From assembly GCA_964034945.1 (NCBI GenBank), contig OZ035962.1, forward strand, positions 7,577,789 to 7,641,788: a stretch of 64,000 nt of DNA, given 5' to 3'. Of the stretch, positions 22,470-31,899 are shown piece after piece. Position numbers and translations under genes: made by a program. The DNA comes from Chrysopilus asiliformis. Lineage: Eukaryota > Arthropoda > Insecta > Diptera > Rhagionidae. A model generated the notes under the pieces. The model was not told the DNA's origin, searched no databases, and worked only from the letters and a program-made list of their open reading frames with translations. How positions within the stretch are numbered: the stretch's first letter is position 1; every line of letters begins with the position of its first letter.

Positions 22470-23404
22470 CTAAACACACTGGTGTAATTCATTTTTGTGT
22501 GTGATGACGGGATCTTGGCGTTACAAACGGTAAAGCAAAGTTAATATACCCTTTGGTTTCACCATACGGGTATAATCAGTAAAATATACACATTTTTCTT
22601 GTATTCGATTTTTTCGAAATTTTTTTAAAAATCAAAAACGCATTTACCCTCAAAATTTATTTAGCGAATTTGTGTGGTATAATGGTAGGTATTTACAGAA
22701 AAAAATTCAGAAGAAAAAAAAAATGTCGTTCTCGAGATATTTTAAATTTTGTCACTAAATTGAATTTTGCAATATGACGGTGAGGGGGAGGGAGTCAGCA
22801 AATATTTTTTTGTGAAAAGGAAATTTAATTACCTTTCCAAAATGTTCAATATCATCTCAATCGGTGAAGCCGTTCAAAAGTTACAAATTTTTAAAGTTTT
22901 TGTCATGTCGATTTTTCGCCGACTTTGAAATCCCCCCTCCGCCTACCGAACGTTTCTACCCCAAACAAAAAAATACGGGTCGATTTTTTTAGGTCCCTTA
23001 CTACATCCGAATGAAAAAAGTTAAACAAAAGTGATTTCCAAGCTCCATACAAGTCGAGTTTGAGTTGGTGTAAAACTCACAAAAAAAAAAATTTTTTTTT
23101 CTAATCAAACCCCCATTTCCCCAAAACTATAATTCCGATCAAATTATTATAAACGCCATTTTAAAGATTATGTCCTTAGCTTTTATTTGTAGTACTCAGC
23201 ACGTCGATTGGTTAAATAGTTTTCGAAAAATTCGAACTAATACAAATACATTTCCCGATAATTTAAAAAGAGAAATTTCAATGCAATTTTGGGGACATCA
23301 AAATTCATTTTTGGCCTATGGTTTCTTTTGCATTTTTTCTTAGAATTTAGTGTAGAATCAGAATATGCTATACCCCTTGGTCGAAAAAAAATCGACCCGC
23401 CCTA
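22470..23404 (-). repeat. right inverted arm of foldback element
   Basis: Reverse-complement partner of 20773-21718. The last 10 bases (ACCCGCCCTA) complement the first 10 of the left arm. Differences are mostly in the outer 60 bases and at isolated sites. Confidence 0.9.
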
Positions 23405-23412
23405 ATGTACAA

Positions 23413-24579
23413 TCAGTAAATAGTGTTTTTGTCGAATTTTTCTCGTCTCCTCGATTTAATCGATTTTCTAAAAACAGTACTGAATACCGGATATGAAACA
23501 TGTTTGAAGTATTGAAGTACTTGTAACTTATCAGCAGAGGTTAATTTTTGGGACAGGTGAGCCCATGGTAACCATGAGAATATACGGCATTGATAAGTAA
23601 TACACTTGAATTGAATGAGCACCAATATTTAATTAACGTCAGGGAAACGGAATAAGTAACATAGACTTTTAACGTACTCTTGAAAAAAAAAAGATCCACC
23701 TTGAATTTCGGTCACGTGTCCTTTGGTGTAATGATTTTACCCGGAATTTTATATTGAAAAACAATTGATTACTAGTACATAAACAACTATGTTCTTAATC
23801 GCCAATGTTGGGTTTTTACACTCATTGTTTTTTTTTAATTGTTGAATTGTTCAAGAAAACATTGATATTTTTTAAACTGATTTTTTATGTACTGTCAAAC
23901 AATATTTTTTTGATAACAACTTGAAATATACTTTTAATTTCAAATTTTAATCATACTATAGGAATGTGGTACGACGCGACGTAAACAAACTTCTAAAAAT
24001 AATTTGGCACTATTTTCCGAGTTTCTGAAGTTTTTGAAATTGTTGTGAACACAGTGATTTTTATTTGATTTGAAAATTTAATGTACTATCATAAAATTTC
24101 GAAAATCCAAAAAACTAATATTTAAAAAAAAACTCATAATTCCAGAATGGTTTGAATCATAAGTTTTAATAAAAGATAAAAGTATAAAAACTTTTGTTCT
24201 TTTCAACTTTTACCAAATTCTTTTGAAAGAAAATTCGTAGAGGAAAGTGGGGTTGAATCGGGTAGCTAACCAAATTGATTTACTAAATCAAAATACCAAA
24301 TAATATCAGACTTTTATTTATTAGTTCTAACAGTAGTAAAAAACTTAACATAAATTCAAACAAAAAATAATAATTAATGGTTTTCAGAACCCCTTTTGTA
24401 CGTTTTTGCCAGCGGGTGGTACAAAACCGGGTACTATAGCCGAATTTACCCCATAAATAAATACATTTTCGATTATTCGAAAAGGCTATTTTATATCAAA
24501 AAAGTATTTTCTGTTTATGTATTTTTCAAACAAATTAATTTTATTAAAATTATTTTTTTGTGAAATAAAAAAATATGGT
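23413..24579. other. intergenic, nothing recognised
   Basis: Very AT-rich. Around 24240-24455, 'GTGGGGTTGAATCGGGTA' and 'GCCAGCGGGTGGTACAAAACCGGG' resemble phrases of decayed DNA transposons elsewhere in the window, without definable ends. Confidence 0.4.
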
Positions 24580-24585
24580 AAAAAA
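24580..24585 (-). terminator. Pol III terminator of tRNA-Arg
   Basis: Six T residues on the minus strand, eight bases beyond the tRNA 3' end, as expected for RNA polymerase III termination. Confidence 0.8.
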
Positions 24586-24592
24586 TTATCAT

Positions 24593-24665
24593 CGACCGTG
24601 ACAGGACTCGAACCTGCAATCTTCGGATCCGAAGTCCGACGCCTTATCCATTAGGCCACACGGTC
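24593..24665 (-). tRNA. tRNA-Arg (anticodon TCG)
   Basis: A 73-base intronless tRNA. The acceptor stem is GACCGTG/CACGGTC with discriminator G. The D-arm region holds an intact A box (TGGCCTAATGG). The anticodon arm is TCGGA-CTTCGGA-TCCGA, giving anticodon TCG (reads CGA and, by wobble, CGG). The T arm holds the B box GGTTCGAGTCC. All stems pair, and it matches the insect tRNA-Arg(TCG) as I recall it. CCA is not encoded, as usual in eukaryotes. It lies alone in the gene desert. A 13-base look-alike of its 5' end (GCCACACGGTTGC, about 24759-24771) lies about 100 bases away on the same strand and is probably coincidence or a partial copy. Confidence 0.96.
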
Positions 24666-25162
24666 GCTTGTGAATCACTACAGAAAGTTCTATCGCATGC
24701 TCAACATGTCGAGTGAATCATTTTCAATCAAATAACAATTTTATGTGAGGAGTTTACGCCACACGGTTGCCTCAGAAGCAGTCGTAAAAGTTTTGCTGTA
24801 CACCCTATCGACAAGTCCCTTAATTTCCACGTTACTCCATTTATATGGTTACCCTTTTACGTGATTTTTAAGTTAAAAAGTGGAATTCTATTAAATTTTA
24901 TTTTGATTCTTTCCCATTAAATTTACTGTGGGTCGGAAATCACAATTGAATTTTTTGTATATAAAAATTGAAATACAAAAAATTCTTGAAAATCAATGCC
25001 GTTGTAAAACAATGCATTTGAGAAAAAAAATTGGGACTTTTGCCGATACTAATACAATACAAAACTATAGTTTGGTATGACAACTTTTTTATACAGTATT
25101 TTTCTTATAACTTTTGAGTTACTGAACCGATTTTGATCTAGTTTTCTCCATTTAGCTGGATA
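24666..25162. other. intergenic, decayed repeat text
   Basis: AT-rich. From 25060 the wording 'ACTTTTGAGTTACTGAACCGATTTTGATCTAG' is typical of decayed DNA transposons, continuing beyond the small MITE to about 25560. No ends found. Confidence 0.4.
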
Positions 25163-25241
25163 TTAACCTTTTGCACTCCACACCAAAATTTAAACACTTA
25201 GTATATCACCGTATAGGTGTCAGTGGAGTGCAAAAGGTTAA
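25163..25241. mobile_element. 71-bp piggyBac-type MITE
   Basis: TTAA (25163-25166) - CCTTTTGCACTCCAC ... GTGGAGTGCAAAAGG - TTAA (25238-25241). The 15-bp terminal repeats are perfect and the termini start with CC, both piggyBac hallmarks. It sits inside an older decayed repeat. Confidence 0.8.
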
Positions 25242-25640
25242 AGAATGATGTGTTTTCAATACAAAAATCTACAATACCTCCCTTAATTCGAAGCCAGTCA
25301 TCTTTTAACTTTTAAATCTCTGAATCGATTTTGAAACTCAGCTCAATATTAGTAAGAGAATCGGTTTTGGATACAGAATTTACCATGCCCCCTTAATCTA
25401 ACCCCCTCGCCATCCCGTTTTTGTTATACTACGGCGATTTTGATCACCTTTTCACCATTTTAATAGGCATTACCATAGATTGATTTCAAACCACGAAACT
25501 TTACCTGCCCCTCCCCCTCCTTTAACCCCTTACATGCTATCTCGAAATTTTTTTCGAGTATTTTTGTTACATTCATCGTAAGTTTAAAAATTCTCTGACC
25601 ATTGAAAGCTCTTTTTCGTTACAGTGTAAGCTCCTTTTGT
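25242..25640. other. intergenic, decayed repeat text
   Basis: Continues the repeat wording ('TTAACTTTTAAATCTCTGAATCGATTTTG', C-rich patches at 25385-25415 and 25503-25530). No coding potential recognised. Confidence 0.4.
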
Positions 25641-25772
25641 GAACACCTCCCATAATTCCTCCCTTTGGGGACCCCACCAATAATTCCTCCCTTTGGGGAC
25701 ACCTCCCACAATTCCTCCCTTTGCGAACACCTCCCATAATTCCTCCCTTTAGGGACACCTCCCACAATTCCT
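25641..25772. repeat. 28-bp tandem repeat, about 4.7 copies
   Basis: Unit resembling GGACACCTCCCATAATTCCTCCCTTTGG (28 bp; first 19 bases GGACACCTCCCATAATTCC), with a few substitutions per copy. Because 28 is not a multiple of three, the minus-strand open frame across it cycles through frames and is not a gene. Confidence 0.85.
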
Positions 25773-26060
25773 TTAATAAACAGCAACATTCTCTAAGCAC
25801 AACTTCGTATCCAATATTAATAGGGTTCTGATAAAGGGACAACTCCCATAACCGGGCAGAAATCTTGGTTCCGTCACTGTATATGAAAAACGGAATACAG
25901 GAATAATAGATTAGAATGACGCCAGTGTGTTTTTCTATAAAATACCCGAGAAGTTCCTATTATGCCATACACATTTAAGTTTATTATAAAAAACATTAAC
26001 AAAAATCTATGATCAAATCAAAAAATAAAATTATATTGTGAAATTTTAAATCCGACATTA
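25773..26060. other. intergenic, nothing recognised
   Basis: AT-rich, no motifs. Confidence 0.4.
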
Positions 26061-26770
26061 CCGCTTCACTGTGGACCTCACAAACCAACTGGATTTACCC
26101 AAAAACCTATAAAAACTCTTTGACCCCCATGTGAGCTCGTGATAACAGTCCAAGATTCTTCCAAGTATAATTAGCATAAAAAATGCATTTATGTCGCATA
26201 AGAAATCAAATTCTCCATAGCTAATTCGCTGGAATTTTGTTTCGATAGCACCAAATCAGCCGCTAAAGGCCACTTGCGCACGCGACTCGGAATTGGCGAG
26301 CGGAATTGACTTTCGAAAGTTGGAAACTACCGCCGACATTGATATCCGCTGTCGCTACCAAAGATTCGGTTCTGGTGTTTCTATGTCGCATTTCGATGAC
26401 AATTGCCGGTATCACGTTCTCATCACGTCCACTGATTATACTCGCGTTGCGACCTCCTAAGAAATACCACAAAAAGCTCTCCAGCATCCGCCTTACTCCC
26501 ATGGAGTGGAATTAAATTGGAGATGATAAGGAGGGTTAAGACAACACGACGCGACGATGACGGGTGACACAAGATCTAGATGTCAATGCGGGCAACATTC
26601 TTACCTAATTTCAATAGGTTTTAATTTACAGCATCAGTTGTGTTATCACGTTTCCAACTAGTAATAAAATCCCCAAAGCTTTTGATCAATGCGAGCCGAC
26701 ATTTATTTTAACTGCCGCCACCGCTAAAATTGCGCGAATCAGTGGCGGAGGTAAGTTGATTTAGAAAAAT
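26061..26770. promoter_or_regulatory. candidate regulatory island
   Basis: Mixed-composition, non-repetitive DNA with overlapping open frames on both strands (26263-26515) that lack motifs. GATC is less marked than in other islands. Ends near CAGTGGCGGAGGTAA (26742), which looks like a hAT terminus. Confidence 0.2.
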
Positions 26771-27375
26771 TTGCTCCTCAGTTCTACTCGAGAAGAAGTT
26801 TTTTTGAAGACTGAAAATTTAAATACCTATTTTAGGGAACCGATCTTTTTAGGTCGAAATCTTGGTGCTCCTTCCCCTACAGATTTATTTTTCTCTTTTA
26901 TATTTGTAGTATCGAAATAAAAGATGGTATTTATACAAATAGAAACCTTTTTTAGGGGGAAAAAAGCCTCAATTTGCTTCTCGTTCCTTACAAATATGTA
27001 CATACCTGCGGCAACACAACACATTCGGTATGCAAAGTTTTATTTACGTTGAAATGACAAAATAAAACAATATTAGACCACGTTTAGCTGAACCTAGTGT
27101 TTTCTCAAGTGATGTTCTACCAGACATCAAAAGCAATATTGAGATCGGTTCAATGGTTTAGAAAATAGCAGATGAGGGGGCTAGAGGGGAAGAAAATTTC
27201 TGAACTCTAACAGCTAACACACATCAAACTTTTTATACCACGTTATTTCAAACCTTATTCCTCTCCGCCACTACACAAGATCGCCATAGACAAAAAGTTA
27301 AGTGAAACCAGCTTGTGATCGACTACTTGCACGTCAATTTGCTCAAGCTGGGGAAGCTCTGTCTACGTGAAAATG
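26771..27375. other. intergenic, decayed repeat text
   Basis: AT-rich with transposon-like wording around 27100-27250 ('GATCGGTTCAATGGTTTAGAAAATAGC'). No definable ends. Confidence 0.4.
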
Positions 27376-28478
27376 CTAATAAATAGGGCCCGGATTTAAG
27401 GCACTTATAAAATGGGAAAAAAGGCAGGCAAAAAGGCAGTATAAAAGACTGAATAAGCATTAATTTTTCAAAAAAAAAGGCATTTATTTAAACAAAAGGC
27501 ATTTTCATTGCACGAATATGACATATCATGTATCACAAAATTGAACGCAGAACGCTTGCAAAAAATTTCAGATAAATTAAATTCATATAAATAAATTTAA
27601 AAAAATGTATAAAAAGCTAATAGCCGTATAAAGAGCCTCACTTCATTTAAGTAATATAAGTGTTCGCTGCTTTTTACCTACAACTTGTTATAGTGACGTT
27701 ACTTTAGGTGCATTAAGAATCATAATAGGTAATACGGATCTAATACTGATTGCAAGAAATAATTAAGTGAACTAATAAAACTTACCTAAAAGTTCTTTTC
27801 TAATCCCCGAAATTGTTTCATGGCAATATTTTTGAAAAAAACTCTTTCAAAATATAATTATTCAATTTCCAAAGTGGAATATTTGCTTTAACAAATGCCA
27901 TACATAAATCTCTAAAAAATTATGAGTCGCTTCTTCTGCTGATTGCATTTTTGAATAACCCGACTTTTTTTGAACTTGCTTTCTGCAATAAATTCTTGTG
28001 TATGGCAATTTTTATGTGTTGTGTCACAAAATACTTTTTTGAATGATTCACTACTTTTTCGCACATTTTGCAGAAAAGCAAACTCCCGTCTGTCGAGAAA
28101 CAGTCTTTACCAAATGTATTTACAAGGTTCACGAGTATAAGGCGGTTTTCTCGTGTGATTTTTGGCATTTCTAAGATTTCAATTTACTACCAAAACTAAA
28201 CTGATCGTACATTGGCACAACTGTCATAAATATAGGCATTGCCAAATCAAAAAAAAATAATGATAATTTTTATGGGTACTTAAATTACCCTAAAAGGAAT
28301 TTATAAATCTTTTTAAGATCGGAATTATTAAAAAAGGCATTAAAAAAAGGCTAAATGGTCGAAAAAGTGGGAAAATAAGCAAAAATGCCTAAAAGGCAGT
28401 TATTATACAAAAATGAACGAAAAAAGCAAAATAGGCAAAATGCCTTTTTGCCTTAAATATCCGGGCCCTGCTAATAAA
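27376..28478. mobile_element. hAT element, 1,087 bp, with CGGBP1-like fragment
   Basis: Element 27384-28470 is flanked by perfect CTAATAAA copies (27376-27383, 28471-28478). Termini TAGGGCCCGGATTTAAGGC and the complement of GCCTTAAATATCCGGGCCCTG are inverted repeats with a 2-base indel. Subterminal regions carry many AAAAGGCA/TGCCTTTT words on both sides, as expected for hAT transposase binding. Inside is a minus-strand relic of the transposase zinc-finger region. The catalytic domain is missing, so the element is non-autonomous. Confidence 0.9.
27818..28168 (-). pseudogene. CGGBP1-like / hAT transposase N-terminal zinc-finger fragment
   Basis: The minus-strand frame starts at ATG 28166-28168 and reads 82 residues to TAA (27920-27922). 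It then continues in the same frame for 33 more residues to a TGA at 27818-27820. The first part has FC.MC (C2) followed by H...QH.....H, a BED-like finger with the spacing seen in CGGBP1 (LFC..C...V.H...). The part after the stop, FFRDLCMAFVKANIPLWKLN, is the conserved D.C.AF..ANIPL.KL block of CGGBP1-like and hAT proteins. The TAA is therefore a nonsense mutation within a former single frame, and the catalytic RNase-H-like domain is absent. A short finger-only protein could still be made; this is unproven. Confidence 0.75.
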
Positions 28479-30359
28479 TAAACAATTTTCGTATTTTCAG
28501 TTTATAGTTCTATCACTCGCGCAAGAGAAAAAATAAATACAGGTCGCGAAAAAAAATTCAAAAATGTCTTGTCTAGCGACAAATCGCCTTAAATCTTGGC
28601 TTGTGGAATGTTTTTGTTGCCGTGCGCCTCAAATATTTACAGTGCGATTGCGTTCGCACTTTATGCTCTTGCGACTCCGCGGCCCCGGATAACTTAACTT
28701 GGTTACCCGAGTGTGTTTATGTGGTGTCACAGCGATGGAATGTCAAATTACCTTGTCACACAGGTGATTAACTATTTGAGGTTGATTTTTCTTCAAAGTT
28801 TTTTTCTCTTCCCTGTTCGTCTTGCGGTTGCGGCTGGGTTTTTGATGGTGTGGGCACTTTATGTCTTTAATGTAAAAAAAAATTACCTGTTTTTATGCCG
28901 TCGCCAGAGACAAAAGAGTTAAACGGTTATTTGACATTTGTTTGTCATTTGGTAGCACAATCCGATGATTGATTGGAGTTCGCTCGCGCACAAAGACAAA
29001 TAAATTATTTTCAGCCAGCTGTCTGTAAAGTGGGATTTACTTTTTTGTCTTAGATTACGCAAAGGTTCTATTTTCAAACAAAACAACAGAAATGTTAGTG
29101 GAAAAAATTGTTTTTGTTTAAGACTCTTTCTTAACCATAATTCTAAAATTTGAAAATGCAATAAAACTATACTAAATCTCAATAGATAAGAACATAGGAG
29201 AATAAGGGATTTCTTTTGTAAGAAAAATTTAAGTAATTAGATATCCTCTTTTTGGAAGGACTAAAAATGAATTTGGAAAGAAAGACAGTTCGCACCCATA
29301 TAAAACTGTTGCTAGAGGCAGCAGGAGAGAAAAATAGTTAACAAACTATAAAGAGAAAGTTCAGCCCGACAGAGTTTTTAATTTTAAAGCCACCGACCTT
29401 CTTCAGACGCGGCTATGCACTGAGTTACAGGATTTTGTGTGTTACTTTTCCATTTTTCCCATCTTTTTGGGAGTCTTTACAAAAAGTTTAACTATCTCGT
29501 ATATTACAATTTTTTGTAAGAATCTGTCCCATAATTTATCTCCATTAGAAGGATATTAGAAGGAAATTACAATTGCTCGAGAAATTTTTTTGTGTAAGAA
29601 CCCGAAATCCAATTTTTTTATAAATAAAATACTACTTAAGAATCATATGATTTCTCGGTAGACTTGGGTTCGACACCGATTGTTTTTTATTCTTGGTATA
29701 GCATTTTGCACCTAATCTTTATGATAACAGCACCAGATAAAGAATTATTTTCAATAATCATGTGAAGATCAGGTTTTCCGAATTATTTGAACATTGATTT
29801 CAAGTGAAACCATTTGTAACTGGTTACTAATATTGACTTCTTGAAAAATTGGTTTTTTTTTATTTTTTCGGGTCTTCAAAGCACAAATTATTTTTGGTAA
29901 TTCTATTGTTTAGACAAATGTTTCTCGAAATTACCAACAAAAAAGATGCAATTCAATAAAAAAGTATAGTACGCTGGAAATAACATCTCGGCGGTCAAGT
30001 TAGCAACGGTTTTTAGAAGCTTTATGAAAACAAGTTTTTTAACTTGTAAGCATCACAACTTTAATCTACATTTCCGGTTAGAGATTTTTGATTAAAATTT
30101 AATAAATCCTTGCTGTTTGCTGTAAAACCCATCGAACTGAAAGCCTTAGCGACAATAGGTAAATTCCAATATTTTAATTGTGCAAATCTTAGTCAAAACT
30201 AAAAGGCGTACAAAAAGTTTAAAAAAAAACCTCAATTCTGAAACAAAATTACCTGGAGGCGAACAAAACTGCTTTCGATAATTGCGAACACAAATCGTAC
30301 TCGCGTTTTTTTCACATTTTTCGAATATCTTCAAAGTAATCTTAGTTCCTTTCACTTAG
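28479..30359. other. intergenic, nothing coding recognised
   Basis: 28500-28760 is mixed-composition; the rest is AT-rich, with transposon-like wording at 29440-29640 ('AACTATCTCGTATATTACAATTTTTTGTAAGAATC'). GGGTTCGACACC at 29668 resembles a tRNA B box, but no tRNA surrounds it. Confidence 0.4.
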
Positions 30360-31530
30360 GATACGCAATAAATCCAAAATAATTGCTCTTTGTCTTCTGA
30401 TCGACCCCAATTTAACGACAAAATCAGGCTGGACCACCCGCAAATAATTTTCATCATGAGAATCGAAGTTTCGCATAAAAATCGTCACCACAATAATTTA
30501 TCCCACAAATTTTTTTTAGGGATTGTAAACTAAAAACAAGTTTATCGAAAAATTAATTTGGCGCCCTTTCGCCATAAATTTATCGCTGCAATAGCCTTTC
30601 GCGAAGAGTGTCCGCCGATGCACTCGAGATTAACCCAAGCAGCATCGAAGAATAAAACACGCTCATTATTTTTTGCATTTCTTATCAGGAGAAATCCGCA
30701 TTCTAGCATTCGCGTTGGCCTCAGCATAATTGCGGAGAAGCTGCTGAATGTATTTTTTCGATGAATTCAGATGAAATAAGAATGGGAATCTTCACCAGCA
30801 AAGCCCAAAGCATTAAATTTTGGCATGAGACATGGCCGGCTAACGTGTGGGCGACACCAAAAGAATTTTACGCCAGATCAACGCAGATTACCGAATTCTC
30901 TGCCCATTCAACGCAATTTGCCTGAGTAATGGAAACAGTTTGCGACTTGCGAGAAAGTCATATTACACCCCACAGAACCCCTCCCCAATGAATGTATCGC
31001 CAGTAAATTAAATTTGATCGTTGCGCAAAAGATAGTCACGCGCCTTTCTCTTTCGCCGATCCTAAGTCGCACGCGTTCGTAGTTCACGTCCGTGTCAATG
31101 TTGACTGTTTGCAAATAACGATTAACGTAATCTGCGCTAACTGAGAAAAAGCATTAAGTTGCGCGTCGATCCGAAGTTTTTTGCTGCGCGTACTTTCCTA
31201 CTTGCGTCAAAGCGAAACTTGGAAGTTTATCGACTTAATCGTCGCGCGCAAGTAAACATTATCTGTCACCTTTGAAAACAGTCTTATCATTATGATCACT
31301 GCGGTCGGCGTGATCATTGCAAGTGAAGTAGTCGCACCCCCAACAGCCTCACCCACCGCCAACACCTGTTATCTTGCTTATTTCGATCGGTTAATTTACG
31401 GTGATGATTATATCGAATTGCTGCTAACTTTTTATGTTTACCAGACACTTGGAAAAAGTTTGCAATCAAGATGGATTGAAAATGGGGGGCTGATTGAATC
31501 GTGTCATGCATACTTAAGGGGCTAATTGAC
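30360..31530. promoter_or_regulatory. candidate regulatory island
   Basis: Complex, GC-richer DNA between AT-rich flanks. Paired plus/minus open frames (30542-30764, 31292-31525) are mutual shadows without motifs. Several CGATC/GATCG words (30400, 31016, 31058, 31170, 31292, 31386). Confidence 0.25.
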
Positions 31531-31814
31531 GTTCTTGTCTATTTTTTAACCTATGAAGCATCTGTTTTTATAATGGGTGGTCTTTCCAAGATCCTGTACT
31601 GTTTTCCAAACACTTCTAATCTAAAGGCGTTTTAAAAGTCAAGAATAACAAATATCAAAGACATTTTGCAACAACATTCTTACAGTATTTTGGGTACCTA
31701 TACTAGATCTGAGAAAAAAGTGATTTCGGTCAATGAAATTTAAGAAATACTACAAGCGTATCTCGAGTTAACTTACATAATTGATTGAAATTTTAGGCGG
31801 GTTTTCTAATGTTA
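31531..31814. other. intergenic, nothing recognised
   Basis: AT-rich, no motifs. Confidence 0.4.
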
Positions 31815-31899
31815 GGAGCTATATAGAGCAACGTTTTCATACAAACCGTTGCACTCAATTGTTGCGTTTTGCATGGAAAACGTTGCTCTGCATAGCTTC
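31815..31899 (+). ncRNA. candidate pre-miRNA-like hairpin
   Basis: Left arm 31815-31846 and right arm 31866-31899 fold into one long imperfect stem. It contains GAGCAACGTTTTC paired without mismatch and AGCTAT near the base, separated by a short bulge (ATA/GCA), closing on a loop of about 20 bases. Total size near 85 bases fits an insect pre-miRNA. A tiny MITE would look similar; no target duplication is evident and no known miRNA seed is claimed. Confidence 0.35.

Larger units (their letters stand above)
20765..23412. mobile_element. 2.6-kb long-TIR foldback element with 8-bp target duplication
   Basis: Element 20773-23404 is flanked by perfect ATGTACAA copies (20765-20772, 23405-23412). 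Both ends begin TAGGGCGGGTCGATTT. The inverted arms run about 946 bp (20773-21718) and 935 bp (22470-23404) and differ only at scattered positions and small indels. The 751-bp centre holds a 20-bp tandem repeat, a small palindrome and a repeat module, but no transposase. The 8-bp duplication and TAGGG end fit hAT-type mobilisation; other superfamilies with 8-bp duplications are not excluded. High arm similarity suggests a recent insertion or arm conversion. Confidence 0.9.

Noticed and set aside
25573..25842. 89-codon Gly-rich repeat protein on the minus strand
   Set aside because: Produced by a 28-bp tandem repeat with a period not divisible by three; no conserved frame.
29660..29685. GGGTTCGACACC as a tRNA T arm
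   Set aside because: No A box, acceptor or anticodon arm upstream.
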